A DNA stretch of 64,000 nt, taken from contig PLXQ01000036.1 in assembly GCA_003151475.1 (NCBI GenBank), positions 65,257-129,256 on the forward strand, written 5' to 3'. Origin of the DNA: Acidimicrobiaceae bacterium. GTDB lineage: Bacteria > Actinomycetota > Acidimicrobiia > Acidimicrobiales > UBA8190. The position numbers and the translations under genes are program-made. Below, piece by piece: positions 42,214 through 50,972 of this stretch; positions within the stretch are counted from its first letter, which is position 1, and each line of letters opens with the position of its first letter. The notes beneath the pieces were generated by a model that was given only the letters and a program-made list of their open reading frames with translations, ran no database searches and was not told the origin of the DNA.

Positions 42214-43737
42214 TCATAGGTCGTTTCCGGCGTAGGACAGGTTGAAGCTCTTGTTGGCGAGCGGGAAGTCCGGGACGATCGTGTCGGCCAGCGCCACTGA
42301 CAGTGCCGGCCAGTTGAAAAAGGAGGGATCCACGACCTTGACCCGGCTCAGGCGGCCGGATCCATCGACCTCGATCCGGTGCACGATGGCGCCACGCCAG
42401 CCCTCGACGATGCCCGAACCGCTCCCCACCCCGGCAACCAGGTGATCGGGGCCGAATGCATGAGGCGGGCCTGGCCGAGTGCAGAAGTCGTCTAAGAGGG
42501 CAAGGGAGGCGTCGACCTCCTGCACCCTCACCTGGAAGCGAGCCAGGACGTCGCCGGTGGTGGCGCCGGCCGCGAGGAAGTTCGCCCACGGTTCGCCCAC
42601 GGGATGAGCGACTCTGGCATCGAAGACCGAGCCGGACGCACGCGCCACCACCCCGAGAACCCCGAGCTCGGCGATGTCGCCAGGGTTGAGCACGGCGGTG
42701 CCCGTGAATCGGTCCATGACGATGCTCTGGTCCAGCGCGAGATTCACGAGCTCATGGAACTGCGCACCGATCTCGGCCAACTCCGCTGGCCGAGGAATGG
42801 AAGCCAGGCGAGTCCCACCCACCCGCACGCCGCCCCGGAGCAGTCGGTGGCCGGTGACGGAGGCGTTTAGCCGGAGTAGTCGCTCCCGCAATGTCAAAGC
42901 CTTGGCGTGCACCAGACCGAAGCCGACGTCGTTACACATCGCACCGACGTCAGCCACATGGTTGTAGATCCGCTCCAATTCGAGTAGCAGGTTCCGCAGT
43001 ACGGACGCTCGTGGAGGAACCTCTATGCCACACGCCTCCTCGATCGCCAGGCAGTAGGCCAAGCCGTGGCCCACCGCCGTGTCCCCGGAAATCTTCTCGC
43101 CTAGTTCGACGCCGGAGTGGATGTCCTGACCTTCGAAGAGCCGCTCGATGCCCTTGTGGACGAACCACAGCCGCGCCTTCATTTTCAGAATCGTCTCGCC
43201 CACAACCGAGAATCGGAAGTGTCCAGGCTCGATCAGACCTGCATGCACGGGGCCTACCGGGATCTCGTAGACACCGGCCCCCTGTACTTCGACGAACGGG
43301 TAAGAACCGGCGTCATCCACCATGGCGGGGGGTGGTCCGGCGTCGCTCCTCATCGGATGCCAGCCCTCGGGCCAGTGCTGATGAAGGACGAGCCGCCGGA
43401 GAGCGGGGTGACCAACGGGGACGATGCCGAACAGATCGTGGATCTCGCGCTCGAACCGGCTCGCCGGAAATGACAGGGCTGCCAGTGAGGGGATCTCGGG
43501 TCGTCGGCGGTCCACCGTGAGCACTAGTTCGATCCGGCGATCAGGGAGGCCTGATGTGAAGAGGTAGACGACGCGAAGCGGTCCGGGGTGGTCGACGGCG
43601 GCGACGAGCGCCAGGCGAAAGCCGCGCTGCAGAAGCACCTCGGCGGCGGTGAGCAGACCGTCGGCCGGCACATCCAAGGACTGATGGAAGCTCCCCGTGC
43701 GTTCGAGGACTCTGGGCAGAGCGAACGACTCGGTCAT
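42214..43737 (-). CDS. HycE/HyfG-like large subunit lacking NiFe ligands
   Basis: The 507-residue protein fuses a NuoC-like domain (about residues 20-135, with FEREIHDLFGIVPVGHP) to a NuoD/HycE-like domain (about 150-507). In true hydrogenases a CxxC motif follows KGIE-L-EG, and a second CxxC lies near the C-terminus. Here those places read VELGEKISGDTAVGHG and IVPDFPLANKSFNLSYAGND, with no cysteine pairs, so no NiFe centre can form. It is therefore an Ehr-type (hydrogenase-related) or Rv0087-like subunit, coupling an unknown redox reaction to the membrane arm. The ATG overlaps the upstream stop by four bases. It ends the operon. Confidence 0.9.
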   Translation of the reverse strand: MTESFALPRVLERTGSFHQSLDVPADGLLTAAEVLLQRGFRLALVAAVDHPGPLRVVYLFTSGLPDRRIELVLTVDRRRPEIPSLAALSFPASRFEREIHDLFGIVPVGHPALRRLVLHQHWPEGWHPMRSDAGPPPAMVDDAGSYPFVEVQGAGVYEIPVGPVHAGLIEPGHFRFSVVGETILKMKARLWFVHKGIERLFEGQDIHSGVELGEKISGDTAVGHGLAYCLAIEEACGIEVPPRASVLRNLLLELERIYNHVADVGAMCNDVGFGLVHAKALTLRERLLRLNASVTGHRLLRGGVRVGGTRLASIPRPAELAEIGAQFHELVNLALDQSIVMDRFTGTAVLNPGDIAELGVLGVVARASGSVFDARVAHPVGEPWANFLAAGATTGDVLARFQVRVQEVDASLALLDDFCTRPGPPHAFGPDHLVAGVGSGSGIVEGWRGAIVHRIEVDGSGRLSRVKVVDPSFFNWPALSVALADTIVPDFPLANKSFNLSYAGNDL

Positions 43738-45185
43738 GGCGCCACGATGCGAGCCGCCGCGTGAAGCAGGGATTCGAGAGGCCACGCCGATACGCCTATG
43801 AAGGCGCACCCGACGAGCCCCCCGATAAGTGGCACGGCCACAAGAGCGGGGGTCATGGCCGGCGCATCAGTGCCTCTCGGACCCAGCAAGAGATGACGTC
43901 CATGCGACATCACGGCGGCGAAGATGACCGCCATGCACACCAAGGAGACGGCCGCCGCCCAGCCGAGACCCACCTGGAATTCGGCGCGCAGCATGTTGAG
44001 CTCGCTCACAAACAAACTGAATGGTGGGAAGCCCAGGAGCGCGAACAGCCCAAACCCGAAGATGCCCCCCAGGACGGGGCGGCGGCTGAGCAGCGCCGGT
44101 ACGCGCTCGATCTCGCTGGTGCCTTCGGTCAAGAGGATCTCTCCCGATGCCAGGAACAGCACCCCCTTGGCCAGACCGTGGCCGAGGATGTGGAGAAGAA
44201 CGGCGGCGATAGCTAAGGGCGACCCGGCGGCTGCCCCGAGGGCGATCAGACCCATGTGCTCGACGCTGTGATAGGCGAGCATGCGCTTGTAATCCCGCTG
44301 TGTCAGGAGCAGTGACGCCGCCACCAGGAGCGACAGCAGGCCCACGATGACGAGCAGGGCGCGGGGGAACGTGGGACCGAGGGCACCGTCAGCAATGACC
44401 TTGAAGCGCAGGATGGCGTAGAAGGCGACTGTCAGGAGCACTCCCGACATGAGAGCGGAGACGGGGGCGGGTGCCTGGCTGTGGGCGTCGGGTAGCCAGC
44501 TATGCATGGGCACCAGCCCGACCTTGGTGCCGTAACCGATCACGATGAGAGCAAAGGCCAGCCGCATTACGCCGGGGTTCAGCTGATGCGACTGCGCCAC
44601 GAGGGACGTCCAATCAAGGGGATGAGGCCCGTGCCCGACGTGGAGGGACGCCAGATAGACGAGCACTGTGCCCAGGAAGGCCATGGCGATGCCGACGGAG
44701 CAGATGACGATGTACTTCCACGACGCTTCGAGCGACGACCGGGTCCGCCGGTGTCCGACCAGGAAGGTCGTGACGACCGTCGTCGCTTCGATGGCCACCC
44801 AAAGCACGCCCAGATTGGCGGCCAGCACAGCTAGGAGCATGGTGGCCACGAAGGCCTGGACGAGAACGCTGTAAAGCGCAGCGTGGCGCCGGGTGCATCG
44901 ATCAGCGGCGATCTCGGCGCCGAGATAGCGGACGCCCTGCCACGTGGCCAGGGTGGCGATGACCCCGATGACGATGACCATGAAGGCGCTGAGCGCATCG
45001 GCCCGCAGAACCCCGCCGAGAGCCGACATCGGCTTGCCGTGCACGACGTCGACGGCCAGCACCACTCCCGTCACGAGCACCCCCGAGGCGATGACCGTGC
45101 CCAGCCAACCGATGCCACGTCGCCAGGGGACGACGCCAGAAACCAGGCCGCCGGCCAGGGGCAGCAGAAGGACGGCGATCACCAT
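43734..45185 (-). CDS. HyfF-like proton-pumping membrane subunit (Rv0086/HycQ type)
   Basis: The 483-residue protein is a NuoL/M/N antiporter-type subunit with about 14 helices. Signature text includes TKVGLVPMHSWLPDAHSQAP, APVSALMSGVLLTVAFYAIL and KRMLAYHSVEHMGLIALGAA, carrying the lysines and histidines of the proton path. It should translocate H+ (or Na+) when the NuoB/NuoD-like part turns over. It starts at ATG 45185, sharing one base with the preceding stop (TGATG), and ends in an ATGA overlap with the large-subunit gene. Confidence 0.9.
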   Translation of the reverse strand: MVIAVLLLPLAGGLVSGVVPWRRGIGWLGTVIASGVLVTGVVLAVDVVHGKPMSALGGVLRADALSAFMVIVIGVIATLATWQGVRYLGAEIAADRCTRRHAALYSVLVQAFVATMLLAVLAANLGVLWVAIEATTVVTTFLVGHRRTRSSLEASWKYIVICSVGIAMAFLGTVLVYLASLHVGHGPHPLDWTSLVAQSHQLNPGVMRLAFALIVIGYGTKVGLVPMHSWLPDAHSQAPAPVSALMSGVLLTVAFYAILRFKVIADGALGPTFPRALLVIVGLLSLLVAASLLLTQRDYKRMLAYHSVEHMGLIALGAAAGSPLAIAAVLLHILGHGLAKGVLFLASGEILLTEGTSEIERVPALLSRRPVLGGIFGFGLFALLGFPPFSLFVSELNMLRAEFQVGLGWAAAVSLVCMAVIFAAVMSHGRHLLLGPRGTDAPAMTPALVAVPLIGGLVGCAFIGVSAWPLESLLHAAARIVAP

Positions 45186-45844
45186 CAGTCGTGCAGCTCC
45201 GTCAGCTGGTCGAGGTCGAACGACCCCAAGCGTGACCGCATCTGTATGGCAAGGACCCGGAGGACGATGACCGCCAACAGGACGTCGAGCGATGCGCCAA
45301 GCTCCACCAGCAGCGGGACACCGGCCGTGGCCAGGAACGCCACCAAAGCCACGCCGTTATCGACCAACAAGATGCCCACGATCTGGGACACGGCCTTGCG
45401 GCGGGTCACCAGAGCGAAGAAACCCACCAACATCGCTGCCAGTCCGATGGGAATGAGCCGTCCGGCTGTGGTCGGCACGAGCGAGGTCACCGACCGCGTG
45501 GCGGCGAAAGCCAAGAAAGTGAGCGCACCAGCGGCCACGAGCGAGGCGGGCACGTTGACCAAGGGATCTGTCTCGCGACTGTTCGGGTCGTGACGTACGA
45601 CACGACCGATGAGGAGGGGGACGACCACCGCCTTGGCACCGAGAACGAGCAGTCCCACCACGATGAGGCCGACGTCGTGTTCATGGAGTCCGATGACCGT
45701 GGCCACACAGGCCAGCGCCGCGCCCTGAACGGCCAATGTCCGCACGATGGCACCGAGTGATCGGCGCCACAACGTCACCACGGCGCAGAGCAGCACTGCG
45801 GCGGCGGCGAGCCCCAGGACGTTCGTATAGGTCGAGGCGCTCAT
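45185..45844 (-). CDS. HyfE-like membrane subunit (Rv0085/HycP type)
   Basis: The 219-residue protein has about six to seven helices, a NuoK-related C-terminal region and the text GLLVLGAKAVVVPLLIGRVV, LVTRRKAVSQIVGILLVDNGV and PLLVELGASLDVLLAVIVLR. This is HyfE/HycP, a small subunit found only in the hydrogenase-4/Rv0085 branch and not in ordinary complex I. It overlaps the upstream gene by four bases (ATGA at 45841-45844). Confidence 0.88.
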   Translation of the reverse strand: MSASTYTNVLGLAAAAVLLCAVVTLWRRSLGAIVRTLAVQGAALACVATVIGLHEHDVGLIVVGLLVLGAKAVVVPLLIGRVVRHDPNSRETDPLVNVPASLVAAGALTFLAFAATRSVTSLVPTTAGRLIPIGLAAMLVGFFALVTRRKAVSQIVGILLVDNGVALVAFLATAGVPLLVELGASLDVLLAVIVLRVLAIQMRSRLGSFDLDQLTELHD

Positions 45845-46803
45845 TTGGCCACCAACCCGCTTACGACACCGAGAAGGGCCAAGACAAAGGCACCGGCGAG
45901 CAGTTCCGGGACGCGGAACAACCGCACCTTTGCGATGAACACCTCGAAGACGGCCAAGAAGACGCCCACGACGGCGACCTTGGCGACCACCGAGGCCAGA
46001 CCGACGACGACGCCGGAGACGCTGGTTGAGGTAGCCACACCCCAGGGGGCAACCAGATTCACGAAGATGCCGAGTAGCAGCGTGAGCCGCATGGCCTCAC
46101 CCACGGTGACAAGGGCCAGGTCGGGTCCGGCGTACTCGAGGATCATGGCCTCGTGCACCATGGTGAGCTCGAGGTGAGTAGCCGGGTTGTCCACCGGAAG
46201 GCGACCGCTCTCGGCCACGATGACGATGAGCAGAGCCCCCAAGGCGAAGAGCCGCTGCGGCGTGGCCACCGACTCGGGGTGGGCCAGGATGGCACTGACG
46301 ATGGCCGGGAGATTCGAGGAGTGGGCGGTGGTTGAGAGGGCCAGAATGGTGACGAGCAGCGCCGGCTCGGCCAAGGCGCCGATAGTGACGGCCCGGCTCG
46401 AACCCATACCCCCAAAAGCCGTCCCGGCGTCCAGGCCCGCCAGCGCCAGCAACGTCGATCCCACCAGCAGGAGGTAGACGAGGACGAACAGGTCCGAGCT
46501 GGCCCTGAGCGCCGGGTGCGTGGTGACGAGCGGTGTGATCGCCGCTGCCACGACCACCGTGGCCACGAGCATGACCGGCGCCAAAGTGAAGATCCACGTG
46601 GCCTGGTCTGGGCGGAACCGCTGCTTGCGAAAGAGCTTGCGAATGTCGACGAGGGGCTGGAGGACCGGCGGCCCGACCCGGCCCTCCAGTCGGCAACGCA
46701 CCTTGCGCATGACCCCCACAAGCACCGGGCCGCCGACGGCGACAACCGCCACCTGTACGGCCGAGGAGATGCCGGTGCCGATTACGTGCGAGATAGTGCT
46801 CAC
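45841..46803 (-). CDS. HycD/HyfC-like membrane subunit (NuoH homologue)
   Basis: The 320-residue protein has eight helices and the NuoH-family core: RLEGRVGPPVLQPLVDIRKL (quinone-chamber loop), ESGRLPVDNPATHLELTMVH with the conserved acidic residues, and EAMILEYAGPDLALV. It anchors the hydrophilic module to the membrane and forms the quinone-like or coupling cavity. It equals Rv0084 (hycD). ATGA overlaps exist on both sides. Confidence 0.92.
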   Translation of the reverse strand: MSTISHVIGTGISSAVQVAVVAVGGPVLVGVMRKVRCRLEGRVGPPVLQPLVDIRKLFRKQRFRPDQATWIFTLAPVMLVATVVVAAAITPLVTTHPALRASSDLFVLVYLLLVGSTLLALAGLDAGTAFGGMGSSRAVTIGALAEPALLVTILALSTTAHSSNLPAIVSAILAHPESVATPQRLFALGALLIVIVAESGRLPVDNPATHLELTMVHEAMILEYAGPDLALVTVGEAMRLTLLLGIFVNLVAPWGVATSTSVSGVVVGLASVVAKVAVVGVFLAVFEVFIAKVRLFRVPELLAGAFVLALLGVVSGLVAK

Positions 46804-48821
46804 CCCATCACTGCCACTGCGACCAACAAGATGACGAGGGCGCCCAACCCGTAGGCCAGGTAGCGGTGAACGCTCCCGGGTTGAAGTCGCCGGGCCACCT
46901 GTCCCCAGCGCCGGACGGCCCTTATGACGGGTGTATAGAGGCTCCGCTCGATGGCGTCGTCCACCGTGTTGGCGAACGTCACCGATTCGATGACGTAGCG
47001 CGACTCGGCGACGTGGGTGACGTCCAGGTCTTGGACAGGCCGAAGCACATCGTCGAAGACCCGCTGAACGGGCTCGGCAAACGACGTGGCCGTGTACTGC
47101 ATGCGGGCGGTCTGGAGCTGGCGACCACAGCCCCAGGCCTCGACCACGCGTGGCGTGGGCTGGCGCGATAACGCCCGGCGAAGAACCATGATGCCGACCA
47201 CGGCGCCGGCCAGGGAACCGGCCAACGCGGCGGGTGCCAGCATGCCCCGGAGCCCGACGACCTGCAGGTCGACGCCATGAGCCAGGATCCGCGTACCCAG
47301 CCCCGGCAAGGCGGTCTTAACGGCTCGTTCGACAGCCGGGAAGATCAGTGTGGGAGCGACGCCCAGAACGACGCACACCGCCACCAGCAGACCGACGGCC
47401 AAGCGCATGGTGCGGGGGACTTCGGTGGCCTCGTCCGCCGACTCGGAGCGGGGACGACCCAAGAAGCCGATGCCCACGGCCTTCACGAAGGCGACCACGG
47501 TCAGACCGGCGGTGAGGGCCAAGGCGGCCACCGCCAGGGGTATGGCGATGTCCGCGGCGGTGCTTCCGATGACGGCTCCGTGCAGCAGGCTCTGAAAGAG
47601 CAGCCATTCACCGATGAAGCCGTTCAGCGGTGGCAGGGCGGAGATGGCCGCGGCGGCCACGAGGAAGAGGGCTCCCGTCTGCGGCATACGCCGCAAGAGG
47701 CCGCCGAGACGGTCGAGGTCACGGCTCCCCGTGGCCACCTGGACTGACCCGGCCGACAGAAAAAGGGCGCCCTTGAAAGCGGCGTGGTTGAACAGCAGCA
47801 CGAGGGCGGACACCAGGCTCAATGCCGCCAAGAGTGGGTGCCGGGTGGCGTCGTAGAGTCCGGCGGCGCCCACGGCAAGAAGGACCAGCCCGATGTTGTC
47901 GGTGGTGGAATAGGCCAGCAGCCGTTTGAGGTCGGTGCTGCTCGCCGCGTGAAGCGAACCGAACAGGGCCGAGGCGCCGCCGAGGACCAGCACAACCAGC
48001 CACCACCACACCGGGCCTCCGCCGAGGAGGTCATCACCGACGAGGACGATCCCGTAGACACCCAGGGCCACCATGGCCCCCGACATGAGCGCCGACACCG
48101 GGCTCGGTGCTTCGGGATGCGCTTTGGGCAGCCACACATGGAAGGGAACGGCACCCGCCTTCGACCCGAAGCCGACCAATGCCAGCATGAAGACAAGGGC
48201 TCGCACACCTGACGCCAGATGTCGGGCATGGACGGCGATGGCGGCGAACGTCTGACCGCCAGAGTGTGCGGCCAGGATAAGGAAGGCCACCAGGATGGTG
48301 GCGGCGCCGACATGGGTCAGAACCGCATACCACGTACCGGCGCTACGTGATGCTTCGCTTGCACTGTGGTCCACCAGGACGAGTAGGAGCGATGTAAGGG
48401 CCATCAGCTCCCACAGGGCCATGAAGGTGGCCACACTTCCCGCCGTGGGCACCAGTAGCAACGTGGTGACGAAGAGCGGAAACACGCACGCTGCCGTACG
48501 CGTGTCGAGACCGTGACTTGCGTACCCGATGCCGTACAAGGTGGCCGGTACAGCCACCATGACCACCAAAAGCACGAAGAACGCCCCCAACGAGTTGAGT
48601 ACCAGGGTGACTCCGGTGAAAGGGAGCAGCTCCGTTGATCGCAGCACGATCGGCCGGTCGATAGCCAGGACATGGATGGCAGCGGCGGCCTCGCACCCAC
48701 ACGCGGCCCAGATAAGAGCGGTGGCGGCCCGCACCCGCCACCCTTTGGGTAACAAGGCACCGGCAATGGCACCCCCGAGCCCTAGCAGGGCACCGGCGAC
48801 CACGAGGACGCCGGCTGTCAT
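46800..48821 (-). CDS. HyfB-like proton-pumping membrane subunit (Rv0083 type)
   Basis: The 673-residue protein is a large NuoL-like antiporter subunit with about 16 helices. Motifs include KAGAVPFHVWLPKAHPEAPS, PVSALMSGAMVALGVYGIVL, DLKRLLAYSTTDNIGLVLL and LNGFIGEWLLFQSLL. It ends with a long amphipathic stretch and a last helix, as in HyfB. A short region near 570-600 is rich in Arg/Pro. It is coupled by ATGA overlaps to the NuoB-like gene upstream and to the HycD-like gene downstream. Confidence 0.9.
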   Translation of the reverse strand: MTAGVLVVAGALLGLGGAIAGALLPKGWRVRAATALIWAACGCEAAAAIHVLAIDRPIVLRSTELLPFTGVTLVLNSLGAFFVLLVVMVAVPATLYGIGYASHGLDTRTAACVFPLFVTTLLLVPTAGSVATFMALWELMALTSLLLVLVDHSASEASRSAGTWYAVLTHVGAATILVAFLILAAHSGGQTFAAIAVHARHLASGVRALVFMLALVGFGSKAGAVPFHVWLPKAHPEAPSPVSALMSGAMVALGVYGIVLVGDDLLGGGPVWWWLVVLVLGGASALFGSLHAASSTDLKRLLAYSTTDNIGLVLLAVGAAGLYDATRHPLLAALSLVSALVLLFNHAAFKGALFLSAGSVQVATGSRDLDRLGGLLRRMPQTGALFLVAAAAISALPPLNGFIGEWLLFQSLLHGAVIGSTAADIAIPLAVAALALTAGLTVVAFVKAVGIGFLGRPRSESADEATEVPRTMRLAVGLLVAVCVVLGVAPTLIFPAVERAVKTALPGLGTRILAHGVDLQVVGLRGMLAPAALAGSLAGAVVGIMVLRRALSRQPTPRVVEAWGCGRQLQTARMQYTATSFAEPVQRVFDDVLRPVQDLDVTHVAESRYVIESVTFANTVDDAIERSLYTPVIRAVRRWGQVARRLQPGSVHRYLAYGLGALVILLVAVAVMG

Positions 48822-49303
48822 CGACGCGTAATGCCGCGCAGCGCCTCAATGATGGCGGTGGGATGAGGGGGACAACCCGGTATCGAAACATCCACCGGCA
48901 CCACATCGTTCACGGAGCCGACCACGCCGTAGCCGCCCCGGAACACTCCACAATCGTGTGCGCAATCACCCACGGCGATAACGACACGCGGCTGCGGCGT
49001 TGCCTCGACGGTCTTTTTCAAGGGGACAGCCATATTCCTCGTGACGGGCCCGGTGACGAGAACACCATCGGCATGGCGGGGCGATGCGACGAGACGAGTC
49101 CCGAACCGCTCGGCGTCATACACGGGCCCGAACACAGACGCGATCTCGATCTCGCAGCCATTGCACGATCCCGCGTCAACATGACGGAGCTGCAGCGATC
49201 CCACCAGATCTCGAGATCCCCACGTCGGTTCATCAACGGAACCGAGAGGCTCGGTGACACGGCGGGAGCGCCACAATGCCCGCCCCAACTCTGACAACGA
49301 CAT
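48818..49303 (-). CDS. NuoB/HyfI-like [4Fe-4S] subunit (Rv0082 type)
   Basis: The 161-residue protein has the complete ligand set for one [4Fe-4S] cluster of the N2 type: GSCNGCEIE, VGDCAHDCGVF and PGCPPHPTAI. It is the electron-transfer subunit that contacts the large subunit, and the first gene of the six-gene operon. Unlike HycF/HyfH-bearing hydrogenases, there is no separate polyferredoxin gene, so the external electron donor or acceptor is unknown. The spacing of ten bases to the small zinc-ribbon gene upstream suggests that gene may lead the operon. Confidence 0.92.
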   Translation of the reverse strand: MSLSELGRALWRSRRVTEPLGSVDEPTWGSRDLVGSLQLRHVDAGSCNGCEIEIASVFGPVYDAERFGTRLVASPRHADGVLVTGPVTRNMAVPLKKTVEATPQPRVVIAVGDCAHDCGVFRGGYGVVGSVNDVVPVDVSIPGCPPHPTAIIEALRGITRR

Positions 49304-49312
49304 AGCGGGAAC

Positions 49313-49483
49313 TCAGCTCGGCTGGAGGCTGGCCTGGGCGACGAAGGTTGTTGTGCGCAGCCACGTTCCACATCGAGCACAGCGCGGGACATCACCGTCG
49401 CGGCAGAACGGGACTCGTACGACGCGCCAGCAGCTGTTGCATACCACTGTGTTGGAGGTTCCCGTGGCCGTCTGGGCGCGCAT
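49313..49483 (-). CDS. Small zinc-ribbon protein preceding the complex operon
   Basis: The frame ending ten bases before the NuoB-like start encodes a 56-residue protein from ATG 49483 with two CxxC pairs (VVCNSCWRVVRVPFC and PRCARCGTW) spaced as in a rubredoxin-like zinc ribbon. No strong ribosome site is visible and an upstream ATG is also possible. If real it is either a metal-binding accessory or a rubredoxin-like electron carrier; only four cysteines in CxxC pairs support this, plus one extra Cys. Confidence 0.45.
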   Translation of the reverse strand: MRAQTATGTSNTVVCNSCWRVVRVPFCRDGDVPRCARCGTWLRTTTFVAQASLQPS

Positions 49484-49670
49484 GTGAGCCGATCGATGAC
49501 CCATCGGACGGCGCGGGGTGGCCCCGCCCACGGTCTCAACTCTGTCCTCTGGACTAAATCCGCTCATATTCTTATTCTGTCATACTGTCAGGTACCAACG
49601 AGAACGGAGACGCGTCCACGCACTGGCCGGCCCTTGGCGTTCCAGCCAGCGTCGGCGGAGAGGGGTTCCA

Positions 49671-49958
49671 ATGCCCGAGAAACCGGTAGCGGGTCACTTC
49701 GTTGTGGCCAAACTCGATGGAAAGGTGCGGCAGGTTCTCGTCTTAGCGTGGAACTCCGGCACGGGTGCCGTAAGAGTCGATTGGCCGCTACAGACTCCGG
49801 CCAACTCATCCCATCGGTTTTCGAGAATGGGGAGCACCAAGATCGACGCGTCCAACTTTGAGCCACTCGATCCGGAAGGCTTCAGAGCTGTCACCGTGGG
49901 CCAACGCCAGGTGGGCGACAAGCCCACCGGAGTCGTTGTGAAGGACGGTTCACCATGA
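49671..49958 (+). CDS. Hypothetical protein, first gene of an HTH pair
   Basis: The 95-residue protein starts at ATG 49671 after GGAGAGGGG. It reads HFVVAKLDGKVRQVLVLAWN and FRAVTVGQRQVGDKPTGVVV, a small beta-rich domain I do not recognise. Its stop overlaps the start of the next gene (ATGA, 49955-49958), so the two are coupled. Base composition looks lower in G+C than the neighbouring operon. Confidence 0.5.
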   Translation: MPEKPVAGHFVVAKLDGKVRQVLVLAWNSGTGAVRVDWPLQTPANSSHRFSRMGSTKIDASNFEPLDPEGFRAVTVGQRQVGDKPTGVVVKDGSP

Positions 49959-50278
49959 CACGGTCCAACGTCGATGCGGCCTTCCAGGACGACCTGGAAC
50001 TAGACGATCAGATTCTTCGTCTCCGAGAAAACGGACTCAGCTATTTGGCGATTGCCGAGCGCCTCGGCCTCGCACGAGCAACCGTTGCGCGTTCCGGATA
50101 CCTACGAGCGCTATGGCGTTTACCATCGGGCGAGCAGAGCGGCTCCTGTCTGCGGGAGCTACAACGCCTCGACACTCTGGCGAACTACATCGCGGCCCGG
50201 GATGACATTGATAAAGCGGAGATCGCCCGTCAGCTTCAGATGGTCGATCGCCTTCGACTCGACCTTCTTGAGCCGTGA
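49955..50278 (+). CDS. Helix-turn-helix protein, second gene of the pair
   Basis: The 107-residue product has an HTH near residues 18-45 (DQILRLRENGLSYLAIAERL and GLARATVAR), then an alpha-helical tail with DDIDKAEIARQLQMVDRLRL. It resembles small recombinase-type or sigma-like HTH proteins. It may bind DNA with the coupled 95-residue protein. Function unknown. Confidence 0.55.
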   Translation: MTRSNVDAAFQDDLELDDQILRLRENGLSYLAIAERLGLARATVARSGYLRALWRLPSGEQSGSCLRELQRLDTLANYIAARDDIDKAEIARQLQMVDRLRLDLLEP

Positions 50279-50453
50279 GTGCGTTCTATGCCCTTGATGG
50301 CTCTGGTTTGCTCAAAGGGGGACAGCGAGAACGACCAGGCAGTCAGACTGGAACTCTCCCCGACGCTTTGATGTTCGCAGGTCCGACGAGTTGCAGCTGT
50401 GCAGTTTGCTATGGGCGTCCGACTTGCCATCTATGCCATGGCGGAGCGGACTC

Positions 50454-50972
50454 ATGGCGAGAGACAATCACATGGTCGGCTTTGGAATCTCTGGTTCAAC
50501 AGACAGCTCCGCTCGGATGCCCGAAATGGTAGGTACGGGGGACGGCGGGGTTGTCTTCGAGACACTGGGAATCGCTGAATGCCATGCCCCTCTTGCAAGT
50601 GGAAGCGTCGGACGTGTGGCGGGGAGTATCGACGCCCTCTCGGTAATCGTGCCTGTCATCTACGCAGCGGACAACGGGGCCATCGTGTTGCGCACAACCC
50701 CGGGAACCAAGTCGTCTGCGGCCCTGCTCGAGACAGTCGTCGCGTTTGAAGTCGACGATTATGAGCCCAACGGTGATGTTGGCTGGAGCGTTCTCGCACA
50801 AGGAGTAGCCACCAGGGTTACTGCCGATGACAGGATCGACCGGGCACGCCAGCTGCTGCTACGGCTGATCGCCGTCGATGGAGAATCCGACCGGTTCGTG
50901 CGCGTCGAGATTGCAAAGGTCAGTGGTCGTCGTCTGCGACCTCGATCAAATAGGTCAACACAGCGGTCATGA
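50454..50972 (+). CDS. Pyridoxamine 5'-phosphate oxidase-fold protein, Rv0080-like
   Basis: The 172-residue protein has the split-barrel flavin-binding fold: LGSVGRVAGSIDALSVIVPV-like GSVGRVAGSIDALSVIVPV, GAIVLRTTPGTKSSAALLET, VVAFEVDDYEPNGDVGWSVL and AQGVATRVT. It matches the Rv0080/Pyridox_ox_2 group, whose members bind FMN or F420 and are linked to stress responses. In M. tuberculosis Rv0080 sits right before Rv0081; here it is about 8 kb from the ArsR gene. ATG 50454 is one of several starts; ATG 50472 is also possible. Its stop overlaps the next gene by ATGA. Confidence 0.7.
   Translation: MARDNHMVGFGISGSTDSSARMPEMVGTGDGGVVFETLGIAECHAPLASGSVGRVAGSIDALSVIVPVIYAADNGAIVLRTTPGTKSSAALLETVVAFEVDDYEPNGDVGWSVLAQGVATRVTADDRIDRARQLLLRLIAVDGESDRFVRVEIAKVSGRRLRPRSNRSTQRS

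Noticed and set aside
42214..43737. Calling the large subunit a true NiFe hydrogenase or formate hydrogenlyase
   Set aside because: Both cysteine-pair positions needed for NiFe binding lack cysteine, and no hyp maturation or formate dehydrogenase gene is in the window.
49671..50278. Calling the coupled pair a toxin-antitoxin system
   Set aside because: The size and overlap fit, but neither protein shows a toxin fold or catalytic motif, so the call would be a guess.
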